Notes: generated from the sequence alone by a model not told the origin. A DNA stretch of 64,000 nt from Nitrospira sp. (GCA_018242665.1 JAFEBL010000003.1:1-64000), one strand, 5' to 3'; counted from the first letter of the stretch, positions 27,319-36,983 are shown. A program made the numbers and translations.

Positions 27319-28863
27319 CTAGTTTGAGGCCGCGGCTTTCAACCGCGATAACAACGGAGCCAGCATTCGAAACATCGTTTCCCCCGCCTGCCGAAATGTG
27401 CCCGGCAAACTCTGCACGAGTGATTCCAGTTCGTTCACCTGGACAATTCCAAGGCTGAAGACGCCTGCCCAATAGAGCAAGACGCCGACGGCAATTCCCA
27501 CGAGAAGAGACAACATCGGTGTCGAGACGAGTGCAGAGAGACCGGCCATCGCGATACCGGTTATGGCCACGAGCACCAATAATCGTGACAGTGCCAGCCC
27601 TTCGAAGACGCTGACGTTTCGCCGCCGCAATATCCAGGCATAGCCACCCGCCACCAATGCAAAGGAGAGGGACGTCGCGCAAGCCGCGCCGGCTGCGCCA
27701 CCAGCGGGAATCAGCATCGCGCAGAGCCCGACATCCACCATGACCGTCACGAGCATGATCCGAATCAGAGACATACCTTCGCCGCCCGCTTGAATCACCG
27801 GCCACAGCACGCGGGCCAGGGAATAACACAACGCGCCGGGCACCAGCAGACGCAACCCCAGGGCCGCCTCTGTAAATTGGGAGCCGAAGTACACCGAGAT
27901 AATCCGATCGCCTAACACAAACACCACGATCAGCAGAAAGACCGTGCCCAGCATGACGTAGCGGACGAGACGACTCACCAGGTTGGTGACAGCTTCTACC
28001 CGCTCTTCAGCCCACAGCCGAGCCGTCGCTTGCAGCATCACCCCTTCGACCGCAATGGGAATGAACCAGACGAATTGGGACCATTGCACTGCCGCCGCGT
28101 ACAGGCCCGCCTGAGCTTCCCCTGCCAAGTGGCGAACGAGAATGATATCCAGTGAACAGAGCGTCATGTTGAGCACGGAAAAGACCATGGCCGACAATCC
28201 AAATCGAAGCATGGCGCCAGTCGACAAAGACGGGGCGCACTCAGACGCCGGCAGACCGAGTCCGTTGAGCGCGACCATGACCGCTCTCAGACAGGCGCCT
28301 GCCACAAATACATCAGCCACCAGGAGCCCAACAAACACCCCGACCACACCCATGCCTGTGACCGCCGCGATGATGCCAAAACTTCCTGCGATCAACACGC
28401 CGATAATGCCGGGCACCGCCGCACGCTCCTCATGCCGAAACCCGTGCAACACACCGCGCGCATAAAACCACATCTGGTCGAACACGAGGACGCCCACTAC
28501 GGCCAAGGCGATCGGTACCGGCGCCGTGCCTTGCGAGGCCGTGCTCCAAATGAGCCATCCCGCCGCAAGTCCCACAGACACCACTCCTACGCCATTGATG
28601 AGTGCGCCGGACCGAGCGACCGCCCGGCACCATGCCGCATCGTCAGGACGCTCTGCGATCCGCTTGGTCATCGTGGGCATCATGCCGACGTTCGCGAATT
28701 GCGAGGCGAGCAGGAGCACCGCCAGGTAATAGGCGTATTGACCATATCCCTCTATGCCTAGGTATCGCGCGAGAATGGGCAGGACGACGGCCGACGTGGC
28801 CAATTTGGCCATCGACCATCCACCGACGGAGAGAATCCCTTTAGAAACTGCTTTCGCCGACAT
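27319..28863 (-). CDS. Wzx-type polysaccharide flippase (MOP superfamily)
   Basis: 514 residues with about 14 membrane helices. N-terminal KGILSVGGWSMAKLATSAVVLPILARYLGIEGYGQYAYYLAV (first two helices) is the usual RfbX/Wzx opening. It would flip lipid-linked oligosaccharide to the periplasm. The gene sits between the glycosyltransferases, 15 bases before the GT2 gene. No Wzy polymerase was recognised, so the glycan may be short. Confidence 0.88.
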   Translation of the reverse strand: MSAKAVSKGILSVGGWSMAKLATSAVVLPILARYLGIEGYGQYAYYLAVLLLASQFANVGMMPTMTKRIAERPDDAAWCRAVARSGALINGVGVVSVGLAAGWLIWSTASQGTAPVPIALAVVGVLVFDQMWFYARGVLHGFRHEERAAVPGIIGVLIAGSFGIIAAVTGMGVVGVFVGLLVADVFVAGACLRAVMVALNGLGLPASECAPSLSTGAMLRFGLSAMVFSVLNMTLCSLDIILVRHLAGEAQAGLYAAAVQWSQFVWFIPIAVEGVMLQATARLWAEERVEAVTNLVSRLVRYVMLGTVFLLIVVFVLGDRIISVYFGSQFTEAALGLRLLVPGALCYSLARVLWPVIQAGGEGMSLIRIMLVTVMVDVGLCAMLIPAGGAAGAACATSLSFALVAGGYAWILRRRNVSVFEGLALSRLLVLVAITGIAMAGLSALVSTPMLSLLVGIAVGVLLYWAGVFSLGIVQVNELESLVQSLPGTFRQAGETMFRMLAPLLSRLKAAASN

Positions 28864-28924
28864 GACTCTTCAGCATCGAACGCCCCACCGTTTCGAAGTC
28901 GGTGTATGCAACCCTCACAGAGGC

Positions 28925-30034
28925 TTAGGCGGCAAACCGTGCATATTGCGCTTGATGGGCCGCCAGAGCCCGGGAAGTTTCGTAGGTGTCTCGCACATAG
29001 TCATAGGCGGCGCGACCCTTTTCCAGCGGCGCCTCGGCGAGCAGACTCCGAATCGCGGCGGCGTAGTCGTCATCATGCACTTGCTTTCCAAATCGCGTCG
29101 CAAACTGGTCCGGATCAACCCGGCTGATGATGGGACATCCATAGGCAGCGGCTTCCAGGAAGGTGAGTGGAAGACCTTCGCGCACCGCCGTGCTGACGAA
29201 AATCCAGGTATCCGAGAGCAACTGGTGCATGCGTTCAGGCTCACGAAACCGATTGATCAGGCCCGGCATTTCAAGGTTGGGCACGTCGCGATACCGCCGG
29301 CGCAATTCGGCGTCAAAACCGGTCTCCGCAGAAGCACTCCCCTTCCCTACGGCTACGAATCGATAGTCGGGGAACTGTGCAGCCAGTTCCAAAAACAACC
29401 AGGGGCGCTTGCGTTTGTCCCATCGAGCTACAAAGGTGATCGTCGGCCGCTCGCTTTTTCGAGGGAGTGCCGAGGGTACGTCGATGAGATTGGGCAGCAG
29501 CGTCGGCAACTGCGTAAGCCCATACAGGCGCTTGACCTTCTCCTTGAGAAAATGGGCCGGGCAATACACCGCATCGGCTCGCCGCACCGCTTGCCTGACG
29601 AGAAACCCTGATTCTGTGAAGTAGTTCAGCGGCGTCAGCAGGCGGCGCATCGGAGTGGCGTAGAGAAACTCCACCCACCAGTCGCTCAGTTCCCGCGGAT
29701 CCCGGCTGGTCACCAGATGCGCACGGCGCGGATGAATGCGTTGCGCCAGGTAGGTCAGGACCGTCGGATCCTGCGAGTGAAAAATGTCGGCTGTGGATTC
29801 CCGAATCAGGCGGCAGGCATCCATGACGTTGCGCGGCGAGAAGCTGCGAATCTCCACCCCGCCGATGGTTTCGATCGGTTGTTGCCCCTGGCGGCCCGGC
29901 ACGATGACACTGACTCGATGGCCTGACGACGCAAGACTCTCAGCCAGCTTCCGCGACATGCTGCCAAATCCGCCATAGATGCCCCAATCAAAATACTGAC
30001 TGGTCAGAATGCACACATGAGGCAGCTTCCTCAT
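28925..30034 (-). CDS. Family 4 glycosyltransferase
   Basis: 369 residues, GT-B fold. The N-terminal domain has VCILTSQYFDWGIYGGFGSMSRKLAESL, the C-terminal one TITFVARWDKRKRPWLFLELA and TAVREGLPLTFLEAAAYGCPI with the E-x7-E donor motif. I start at ATG 30034, which overlaps the stop of the preceding gene as ATGA; the longer frame upstream is inside that gene. Retaining enzyme using a nucleotide sugar in the cytoplasm. Confidence 0.88.
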   Translation of the reverse strand: MRKLPHVCILTSQYFDWGIYGGFGSMSRKLAESLASSGHRVSVIVPGRQGQQPIETIGGVEIRSFSPRNVMDACRLIRESTADIFHSQDPTVLTYLAQRIHPRRAHLVTSRDPRELSDWWVEFLYATPMRRLLTPLNYFTESGFLVRQAVRRADAVYCPAHFLKEKVKRLYGLTQLPTLLPNLIDVPSALPRKSERPTITFVARWDKRKRPWLFLELAAQFPDYRFVAVGKGSASAETGFDAELRRRYRDVPNLEMPGLINRFREPERMHQLLSDTWIFVSTAVREGLPLTFLEAAAYGCPIISRVDPDQFATRFGKQVHDDDYAAAIRSLLAEAPLEKGRAAYDYVRDTYETSRALAAHQAQYARFAA

Positions 30035-31242
30035 ACCCGAGGCTCCCTGGTCCAATCGCGGGCCATGTTCTGCGAACTGCGGGGATCCTTGGCTCGGCTG
30101 TCGACCGACGGAACCGCGATCTTCGCGCACAACTCCAAATAGCGGGTCGCAAGCGCCGGCCATCCGAATGCGAGCGCACGACGGCGACTCTCATCCCCCA
30201 TGCGCCGCCGCTGGTCGGCATTGGTCAGCAACCGCTGCAACGCGGTCGTGAGCGCCGAGACATCAGCCCATGGCACGATCTCACCGTTTGTTCCCTGCGT
30301 CACCAGTTCCGCGGTACCGCCCGTATCGGTCACAATCACCGGAAGGCCGGAGGCCATCGCTTCCAGGAGGGCAATCGACATGCCTTCATGCTGAGACGGG
30401 AGCACGAACACATCGGCCCCGTGATAGACAGGCGGCATATGTTCGCGCGGCACAAAGCCCTTGAACGTCACCACCTCGGCCACCTGTAATGTCGCCGCCA
30501 ATTCTCGCAACTGCGGCTCGGCATCTCCGGTCCCGACGAAGATCAGCGCCATCGGTTCTTGGTTCGCGGCTCGCAATTGGGCGAAGGCCTCTAACAGATG
30601 ATGCTGCCCTTTGCGCTCAATCAGCCGGGCGACACAGATCATGGTGAACGGCCGTCCGGGAGTCTTCGCGGCCGGGACAAACGCGTTCGTATCCACCCCG
30701 TTGGGAATTGTGACCAGAGGCAGTTCCGGCATCGTTCGATGCGCCAACGCGACCTGTTCCGCGCTGATCGCTGTCACGACACCGGCCCGGCGCCAGATCC
30801 TGGTGATGAACGGCGTCAACACCGGGTAGAGATAGTTGTATCGCGCCTCGAACCCCGGCACATCCGGCCCCTGTAACGATAAGACGTATGGGAGTCCATG
30901 CGTGAGACGCAACAGGTAACTGATGGCACCGGCCGGCACACCTGCGAAAGCGAAGCTCACATCATACCGATGTGTCGACGCCAACTGCCGGGCGAGACGC
31001 AGTCCCCGCCAACTATATCGCAGCAGCTCGCGATTGGTGGCATGATGAATGTTGTGATTGTCGACCGGCACCTTGTAGATCGTGATGCGATCGGCGAAGG
31101 CCTCGGTCTCGTATCGCGCCTTGGTCCGCGAGGACGTGACGAGATCCACCGTAACATCGGGCCGCAAGGCCATCTCTTCCAGCAAGTGCAGATTGACGAC
31201 GCCGGTGCCGCCCCCGAGGGGAGGGAACTCATTATCGAACAT
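30031..31242 (-). CDS. Family 4 glycosyltransferase
   Basis: 403 residues, GT-B fold. EFPPLGGGTGVVNLHLLEEM near the N-terminus, TIPNGVDTNAFVP, CVARLIERKGQHHLLEAF and PSQHEGMSIALLEAMASGLPVI (E-x7-E). The first beta strand appears to begin before the first ATG: in-frame codons upstream read AAIRIL, and AGGAG stands 9 bases before an ATT codon at 31254. A non-canonical start there is possible, and ATG 31242 is the conservative choice. Confidence 0.88.
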   Translation of the reverse strand: MFDNEFPPLGGGTGVVNLHLLEEMALRPDVTVDLVTSSRTKARYETEAFADRITIYKVPVDNHNIHHATNRELLRYSWRGLRLARQLASTHRYDVSFAFAGVPAGAISYLLRLTHGLPYVLSLQGPDVPGFEARYNYLYPVLTPFITRIWRRAGVVTAISAEQVALAHRTMPELPLVTIPNGVDTNAFVPAAKTPGRPFTMICVARLIERKGQHHLLEAFAQLRAANQEPMALIFVGTGDAEPQLRELAATLQVAEVVTFKGFVPREHMPPVYHGADVFVLPSQHEGMSIALLEAMASGLPVIVTDTGGTAELVTQGTNGEIVPWADVSALTTALQRLLTNADQRRRMGDESRRRALAFGWPALATRYLELCAKIAVPSVDSRAKDPRSSQNMARDWTREPRV

Positions 31243-31259
31243 GAGAATGCGAATGGCGG

Positions 31260-32435
31260 CTATCTCCTGGTCACGCGGCGGGCGACGTACAGCGGCCGGT
31301 GCTTGACTTCATCGGATATGCGTCCGATGTATTCCCCGATGACGCCGATGGTCATGAGCTGAATCCCTGCGAGAAAGAAAATCGACACGACGAGCGTGGT
31401 GAACCCGGCCACCCCGACACCGATGGTGAGTTTCTTGATGACATAAAACAGCGCCACCAGGAAGGACAGCAGTGAGACGGTAAAGCCCAGCAACGTAATG
31501 ATGCGCAATGGCATGTGGCTGAATGACACCAATCCATCCAGCGCCAGATAAATCAGCTTTCGAAGCGTGTATTTGGGGGTGCCGGCATGGCGCGCCTGGC
31601 GCTCATAGGGCACGCCGACTTGTTTGAACCCCACCCAGCTGCGGATGCCTCGCACAAATCGATTCCGTTCAGGCATGCGGACGAGCAGGTCAACCACTTT
31701 CCGGTCCATCACGCAGAAATCTCCAGCATCTAACGGGATCTCAATGTTGGCGACCCGTTGCAGCAACCGGTAGAATCCCGCATAGGCTAACCGTTTTCCC
31801 CACCATTCCTTTCGCTCGGTTCGTACCGCGTAGACCACTTCCCAGCCTTCTTGCCACTTGGCCAAAAAGGTGTGCAGGACTTCGGGAGGATCTTGGAGGT
31901 CGGCGTCCATAATACTGACGACACGCCCGCGGCAATGCTCCAGCCCGGCACTGATCGCGACTTGATGGCCGAAATTTCTGGCAAACTCAACGACGACGAC
32001 CCGCTGATCTTCCGCCTCCAAACGCCGCAACATCTCCGGACTCTGGTCATGGCTGCCGTCATCGACAAAGACAATCTCATAATCCAGCCCCTGTTCGGTG
32101 AGCGTCCGGGTGAGGCGGGTATGGAGCGTCTGCAAATTCTCTTCTTCGTTGAAGACCGGAATAACGATCGACAACATCGGCGAAGGAAGAGAAGCGGCAC
32201 CTTGCCCGAGAATGGCCGCGACCAAGGCCGGCGACTGGCGATGATCCTCGGCTGTGGAGGTCAGCTCCATGGCCGAGGCCAGGGCCCGACAGAACTCCAG
32301 CGCTTCTTGCGGATCCTGTGTCGGCGGCAACTGACGGCCGCTGGCGGGCTTCCGCCCTGTTGCGGGCGAAATCTCTTGTTGGCCAAACCAATCTCGAGGA
32401 CCGGACTGCGGTGATGGCTGCATTGGAACACTCAT
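31260..32435 (-). CDS. DPM1/GtrB-type polyprenyl-phosphate glycosyltransferase
   Basis: 391 residues. After a poorly conserved 85-residue N-terminal extension comes a GT2 domain: LSIVIPVFNEEENLQTLHTRL, IVFVDDGSHDQSPEML, VSIMDADLQDPPEVL. Two membrane helices follow near the C-terminus (IITLLGFTVSLLSFLVALFY and GFTTLVVSIFFLAGIQLMTIG). This layout makes polyprenyl-phosphate sugars that feed GT-C enzymes such as the GT39 protein at the end of the locus. ATG 32435 is 9 bases after a stable hairpin; ATG 32483 is upstream of it. Confidence 0.88.
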   Translation of the reverse strand: MSVPMQPSPQSGPRDWFGQQEISPATGRKPASGRQLPPTQDPQEALEFCRALASAMELTSTAEDHRQSPALVAAILGQGAASLPSPMLSIVIPVFNEEENLQTLHTRLTRTLTEQGLDYEIVFVDDGSHDQSPEMLRRLEAEDQRVVVVEFARNFGHQVAISAGLEHCRGRVVSIMDADLQDPPEVLHTFLAKWQEGWEVVYAVRTERKEWWGKRLAYAGFYRLLQRVANIEIPLDAGDFCVMDRKVVDLLVRMPERNRFVRGIRSWVGFKQVGVPYERQARHAGTPKYTLRKLIYLALDGLVSFSHMPLRIITLLGFTVSLLSFLVALFYVIKKLTIGVGVAGFTTLVVSIFFLAGIQLMTIGVIGEYIGRISDEVKHRPLYVARRVTRR

Positions 32436-32444
32436 GTATATTGA

Positions 32445-32470
32445 GTCGAAACCAGTCACCGGGTTTCGAC
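32445..32470 (-). promoter_or_regulatory. Inverted repeat before the GtrB-type gene
   Basis: GTCGAAACC (32445-32453) pairs with GGTTTCGAC (32462-32470), nine base pairs with an eight-base loop. It ends 9 bases before ATG 32435 and lacks a U-run, so it is more likely an operator or translational control hairpin than a terminator. Confidence 0.4.
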
Positions 32471-32624
32471 GGTATATCGGCAATGACTCTCTCAGTGTTG
32501 CTCCCTAGTGTAGCGGAGGAGGTCGATTTGAGCCATATCTTCCGGTGAAATCGCCATATAGGAATTTGGGAGATCCTGCTCTGCCTCAGCCTGACACAGA
32601 TCGCAGAGTAAGACGTGGTGAGGA

Positions 32625-33617
32625 TTATTTTCGAGAGGGAGAAGGATCAGCACCTTTGGTCAGCATCGCCAGGCAACCTAGCCCCAACGCAATCCAGACA
32701 AATTCCCGAAAACGCCGCAGAAGCGCGAACGTGATGCCTGTGACCTCGCCGTACCCGAACGCGGAAAGCAGAAACAGATTACCGGCATCCTGTGCACCCA
32801 AACTGCCTGGGATAAAAAACGTGCCTCCTTTGATAAACACGGAGAGCGCCCCGATGGCGATAGCCGGCAAGACATCGATGGGTTGCCCCATGCAGAGCAC
32901 CATGACGTAGACCTCTAATGCCTCCGCCAGCCAGCCGAGCAAGAACAAACCGGTTGAAAGGAGGAATGCCTGTCGCTGGTGGGAATAGAACCCTGCGATG
33001 GTGCGATCGAGTTCGAGCAACTGCTGCTCACGCGCCTCGAGAAACTGAATGCGCAGACCGATGCGTCGCAACAGAGTTAGAATCCACCCGAACATGCCTT
33101 GGCGCTGGACGATGACAAAGGCGCCGACGCCGAAGAGCAGGAGGCCCACGCTGACCAAGCCCGCGGTAATCGTCTGACCAGCCGATCCGCCGGAACCCAA
33201 TAGCCAGAATCCCAGGCCGATGCCTGCGAGAATGAACAGGATCTGCGCGACGGTCATGGTCGTTTTCGCCGTCACGACCGACGCGAGGCCCTCAACGAGT
33301 GGCACGCCATGGCGATTGAGAAGATAGGCCTTCAATGGTTCGCCCCCCACATAAGCGGGCATCGTCATGTTCACCGCTTCCCCGGCCGTCCTGATGGCCA
33401 GCACGCGCCAGAAGGGCACGTCATTGGCCCATGTCCCGAGCGTCACCCGCCAGCCATAGGCTTCGAACACATACATGAGGAGCGAGGGCAGGAGAATCAC
33501 CAGCATCGCGGCAGGGCTTAGCTGTGTGAGAGCGTCATAGATACGCCCGATGCCGATGTGCCAGATCAGTGCGGAGAGGGTCAGTGCCCCGAGGACAAGG
33601 AGGGCGGCCTTAAGCAC
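32625..33617 (-). CDS. UPF0104/lysylphosphatidylglycerol synthase-type membrane protein
   Basis: 330 residues, about eight membrane helices, of the LPG_synthase_TM (AglD-like) type. The pattern RTAGEAVNMTMPAYVGGEPLKAYLL and IKGGTFFIPGSLGAQDAGNLFLL are family hallmarks. Members act as lipid flippases or accompany glycosyl- and aminoacyl-transferases. It overlaps the CDP-alcohol phosphotransferase gene by eight bases, suggesting that it handles the product of that enzyme. Confidence 0.85.
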   Translation of the reverse strand: MLKAALLVLGALTLSALIWHIGIGRIYDALTQLSPAAMLVILLPSLLMYVFEAYGWRVTLGTWANDVPFWRVLAIRTAGEAVNMTMPAYVGGEPLKAYLLNRHGVPLVEGLASVVTAKTTMTVAQILFILAGIGLGFWLLGSGGSAGQTITAGLVSVGLLLFGVGAFVIVQRQGMFGWILTLLRRIGLRIQFLEAREQQLLELDRTIAGFYSHQRQAFLLSTGLFLLGWLAEALEVYVMVLCMGQPIDVLPAIAIGALSVFIKGGTFFIPGSLGAQDAGNLFLLSAFGYGEVTGITFALLRRFREFVWIALGLGCLAMLTKGADPSPSRK

Positions 33618-35064
33618 GGGCCCGTGCCGACGGTCGGATCACCCACAGCATCATCAACCAGAAGACGGTTGAGCCAAGTGCCGCCATCCATAAAAACCAG
33701 TCCAGCGTATCCATGAGGGCAAACAGGAAGACGACCACCGAGAAATCGCGACTCGCCACATTCTTGAGAATGAAGTCGGACCAGGCAGCCTGTTTCGGGG
33801 TATTCCAACCTCGCGTGGCCCCGATCTTTTGAGCCTTCGTCACCAGCCAGAATGCCATGGCATTGCCGAACACCGCTGCGCCTCCCAGCGCCAATGGCAC
33901 CCAGGCCTCGGGCGTATCGGCGTGGCGGACATAGGCCCCGCAGGCAATGCCGGCAAAGATAGCGATATGCACCACATTGTCCATGGCGATATCCAGCCAC
34001 GCGCCGAAGGGGGATTCCGTAAAGGTGAGGCGCGCCACTTCTCCATCGCAACAGTCGATGATCGCCGCGAGCTGAAACAACAGCGCTGCGACGATGCCCG
34101 CCGTATAGGTCCCCAGACCGAATCCGACCGCGGAGAGGAGCCCAACCGCGGTGGCCACCATCGTGATAGTGTTCGGGGAGCACTTTAATTGGAGGAAGAG
34201 CCGCGTCAAGAGCCGCGAAAAGGTCCGGTTGAAGTAGCGATCGACAAAACCTTCGGCCTCGCCTTTCAGCGAACGGAACAACGTGCGCTCGGCGTGACCG
34301 GCACTCGCTTGATCCCACACCTCGCGATACCAGAGTCCGGCGTGGGACGCGGCGGCCACCACTCGCACTCGGCCTTCGATGGCGGCCCGTTCCAGCCAAC
34401 GACGCATGGGAGTCATCCCAGAGGGTTCCGTGACGCCGCTCGACGAGGCCATGGCCACCCCGCCGGGCGGGTTCAAAATGCTGGCGGGCAGCACGACCAG
34501 GTCGGCCGCGACTTGATGCCCCTGCTGGCCGGGCTGATTGTGGAATGAAACCAGGCGTCCTTCCTGAAATGCGACCACCGGATTCCGCCGACCAACCGCC
34601 GGTTCGACCGGCCCTGCCTCACGCGTGACCACCAGTGCTTCGCCGTCGCGCACGGTCTGCCGCAAATGTTCGATCAAGCCCTTGGAAAACACGGCCTGAA
34701 CTCCGGCCACGAGACAGAAACCTCGAACTTCAGCGGCCAGAGATTCCCATGTTCGCGGATCGTCGAGCGGAAATTCCCGCACCGGCATCCACCGGACTGG
34801 AATCGTCACCCGTGCTCCCCGCGCCAGCGCTTGCTTGAGCAGCTCTTCATCGGGACCGGCCAACACGATCAATTGGCGGATACCACCCCGTTGCAAGGTC
34901 AGGACCGTCCGCTGAAAGAGGCTCAACCCTCCGATGTGAGTCAGGGGGCCCACGTCGGCGAGACCTCGACCCGGACGATCGCCGAAGAGACCGGCCCCCG
35001 GCAGCAAAATGGCCGTGCTCAACCCCTGCAGTTCCGCGCCTCGTTGTAAGGTACTTTCACTCAT
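33610..35064 (-). CDS. CDP-alcohol phosphotransferase fused to a degenerate nucleotidyltransferase
   Basis: 484 residues. Residues about 15-240 resemble a nucleotidyltransferase fold, but the usual LAAGxGxRL...PK signature is replaced by LLPGAGLFGDRPGRG with no Lys at the expected place. From about 285 on there is a membrane CDP-alcohol phosphotransferase with an intact motif DGEVAR-x8-G-x3-D-x3-D within its fourth part (residues about 340-362). The design resembles archaeal and thermophile IPCT/DIPPS fusions. In this locus it may transfer a CMP-activated phosphonate to a lipid or glycan alcohol; the substrate is inferred. Confidence 0.82.
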   Translation of the reverse strand: MSESTLQRGAELQGLSTAILLPGAGLFGDRPGRGLADVGPLTHIGGLSLFQRTVLTLQRGGIRQLIVLAGPDEELLKQALARGARVTIPVRWMPVREFPLDDPRTWESLAAEVRGFCLVAGVQAVFSKGLIEHLRQTVRDGEALVVTREAGPVEPAVGRRNPVVAFQEGRLVSFHNQPGQQGHQVAADLVVLPASILNPPGGVAMASSSGVTEPSGMTPMRRWLERAAIEGRVRVVAAASHAGLWYREVWDQASAGHAERTLFRSLKGEAEGFVDRYFNRTFSRLLTRLFLQLKCSPNTITMVATAVGLLSAVGFGLGTYTAGIVAALLFQLAAIIDCCDGEVARLTFTESPFGAWLDIAMDNVVHIAIFAGIACGAYVRHADTPEAWVPLALGGAAVFGNAMAFWLVTKAQKIGATRGWNTPKQAAWSDFILKNVASRDFSVVVFLFALMDTLDWFLWMAALGSTVFWLMMLWVIRPSARARA

Positions 35065-35103
35065 CGTCGATCACGTCGCGATTTGAGGGAGGAGAGTCTC
35101 CCT

Positions 35104-35823
35104 TTACAGCCTCGGCAGAACTTCCCGCTCCGCCTTCGTCACATCTTCAGGAAAATCAATTTCGGTCCAGGGCAATCCTCCGATTTTCTCATGCCCAACC
35201 TTCACGTCCCGGAAGTAGTGCAACAACCCATCTTCGTATTCCATGTCCCAGCGGTCTTGATCGATGTAGCCCTTGAGGGAGGCGATCACATGCGCCGTAT
35301 CCGCCCGCCGCACCCGGAGGAACCCGACACCTTCGCCGGCAAGATCGTACCGATCCGGCACCTTCTTGCTCAAGGCGATGACGCGGTCACCCTGCACCAC
35401 CACCATGCATTCCTCGCCCGTTTGCTTCACCGCGTCATCCATCAGCAGGCAATTTTCATACGGTGATGCCACAAGACGCCGAAGGATTTCTCGATGAAAC
35501 AACACGTCTGCATCCATGATGACCACATCGTCGGTGAGCGCTTGCCTGGCGATCCATAACGATGAAATGCTGCCGCGATGGAACTCCTCGTTCACGAGAT
35601 AAGAAATATCGACCCCATGGCACTGCGGTCCCACGGCAGCCCTGATCATCTCCTGCTTGTATCCGACCACGATGGTAGCCTGTCGGATCTTCACGGACGC
35701 CAGAGATTCCAGATAGCGAGACAACAAGGTCTGCCCGCCGATCTCGATCAGGCATTTCGGCTTATGCTGGGTCACCGGCCAGAGACGTTTCCCGACTCCT
35801 GCCGCAAGGATGATCGCTTTCAT
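35104..35823 (-). CDS. Nucleotidyltransferase, probable phosphonate cytidylyltransferase (PntC/LicC-like)
   Basis: 239 residues. Intact signature AIILAAGVGKRLWPVTQHKPKCLIEIGGQ, with the metal-binding VVIMDADVLFH. LPWTEIDFPEDVTKAE near the end is typical of LicC-type CTP transferases. In Treponema PntC this domain is fused to an AEP aminotransferase. Here the two are separate genes joined by a four-base ATGA overlap, which supports activation of aminoethylphosphonate to CMP-AEP. A sugar-1-phosphate substrate cannot be excluded. Confidence 0.8.
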   Translation of the reverse strand: MKAIILAAGVGKRLWPVTQHKPKCLIEIGGQTLLSRYLESLASVKIRQATIVVGYKQEMIRAAVGPQCHGVDISYLVNEEFHRGSISSLWIARQALTDDVVIMDADVLFHREILRRLVASPYENCLLMDDAVKQTGEECMVVVQGDRVIALSKKVPDRYDLAGEGVGFLRVRRADTAHVIASLKGYIDQDRWDMEYEDGLLHYFRDVKVGHEKIGGLPWTEIDFPEDVTKAEREVLPRL

Positions 35824-36914
35824 GCGCGAGCCGCCGCTCCGGCCAGCACTTCCTCGAACGCGCCCAGAAAGCCGTCGATCTGGGGTTCGGTCAGCGCTCC
35901 CATGTTGGCGACACGGAACACCTTCGACTCCAGCTGCCCTTGGCCGGCATAGATCACATACCCGCGGGCCTTGAGCTGATCATGCAATGTGGCATAGTCG
36001 AGACCGGCAGGCAGATGGAAGGCGGTAATTGTATTCGATTGCACGTCCACCGGCAGAAACGGCTGCACTCCCATGCCCGCCATCCGCTCCCTGATTCGCG
36101 TGGCCATACGCCGATACCGCTGGAATCGATTGGTCACCCCCTCTTCCAGCAATTCGTCCAGTGCCTCTTCAAATGCATAGTACACCTGCACGGCCGGCGT
36201 GAAGGGCACAATCCCTCGGCCCTGTTCATCGACATAATGGGTCAGGGTCAGATACCAGGACCGCTTCGGATATTTTCGCATCTGGTCCAGGAATCCCTTC
36301 CGGAGCAGGACAAACGAGACGCCGGGGAACCCTTGAATGCACTTGCCCGCCGTGCCCGCCACCATATAGATGTGCGACCCGGCAATGTCGATCGGTTCGC
36401 CGGCCAGACCACTAACGGAATCGAGGACGAATACCCGGTTGAGGCTGTCGACGACCTCCGCAATTTCTTTCACCGGGTTGATCAAGCCGGTCGTCGTCTC
36501 ATGATGCACCATCGACACCGCGTGCACTTCGGGATGCTGACGCAGGGCTAACCGGAGCCGTTCCGGATCAGGCCTGACGTGCCATTCCGACTTGAGTTCG
36601 GACACCCCGAGTCGCTGCAAGCCGATCATATTGGACAGCCGTTCGCCGTAGACCCCATTGTTGAGCACCAACATACGCTTGCCCAATGGAAGACAGGACA
36701 TGACCGCCGATTCGACGGCAGCCGTGCCGGACCCCGTTAAGACGACAGCCACGTACTCGGACTCCGCGCCGGGCACAAAGGCGGTGAGCAACTTCTGCTG
36801 AATGCGCAGCAGCATGTCGGAAAACTCGGATTCCCGATGGCAGATGTCCGGACGCAGCAACGCCTGCCGCACCCGCTCGCTCACATTTACCGGACCTGGA
36901 TTCAGAAGGATCAT
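35820..36914 (-). CDS. 2-aminoethylphosphonate--pyruvate aminotransferase-like (PhnW/AEPT)
   Basis: 364 residues, PLP fold type I. NPGPVNVSERVRQALLRPDICHRE opens it. GSGTAAVESAV is the phosphate loop, MVHHETTTGLINPVKEI is close to the PhnW signature, LDSVSGLAGEPIDI holds the PLP Asp, and AGTAGKCIQGFPGVSFVLL carries the Schiff-base Lys in the PhnW-like KCIxGxPG setting. In biosynthesis it would aminate phosphonoacetaldehyde from the decarboxylase genes just upstream. Serine-glyoxylate-type transaminases share the fold, but context favours AEP. Confidence 0.85.
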   Translation of the reverse strand: MILLNPGPVNVSERVRQALLRPDICHRESEFSDMLLRIQQKLLTAFVPGAESEYVAVVLTGSGTAAVESAVMSCLPLGKRMLVLNNGVYGERLSNMIGLQRLGVSELKSEWHVRPDPERLRLALRQHPEVHAVSMVHHETTTGLINPVKEIAEVVDSLNRVFVLDSVSGLAGEPIDIAGSHIYMVAGTAGKCIQGFPGVSFVLLRKGFLDQMRKYPKRSWYLTLTHYVDEQGRGIVPFTPAVQVYYAFEEALDELLEEGVTNRFQRYRRMATRIRERMAGMGVQPFLPVDVQSNTITAFHLPAGLDYATLHDQLKARGYVIYAGQGQLESKVFRVANMGALTEPQIDGFLGAFEEVLAGAAARA

Positions 36915-36983
36915 GGTTCTACCTCAGGCTGTTGATCGGAACGGAGCAGGACGGGCTCACCCAGCACGTGCAGTGCGCCGCAA

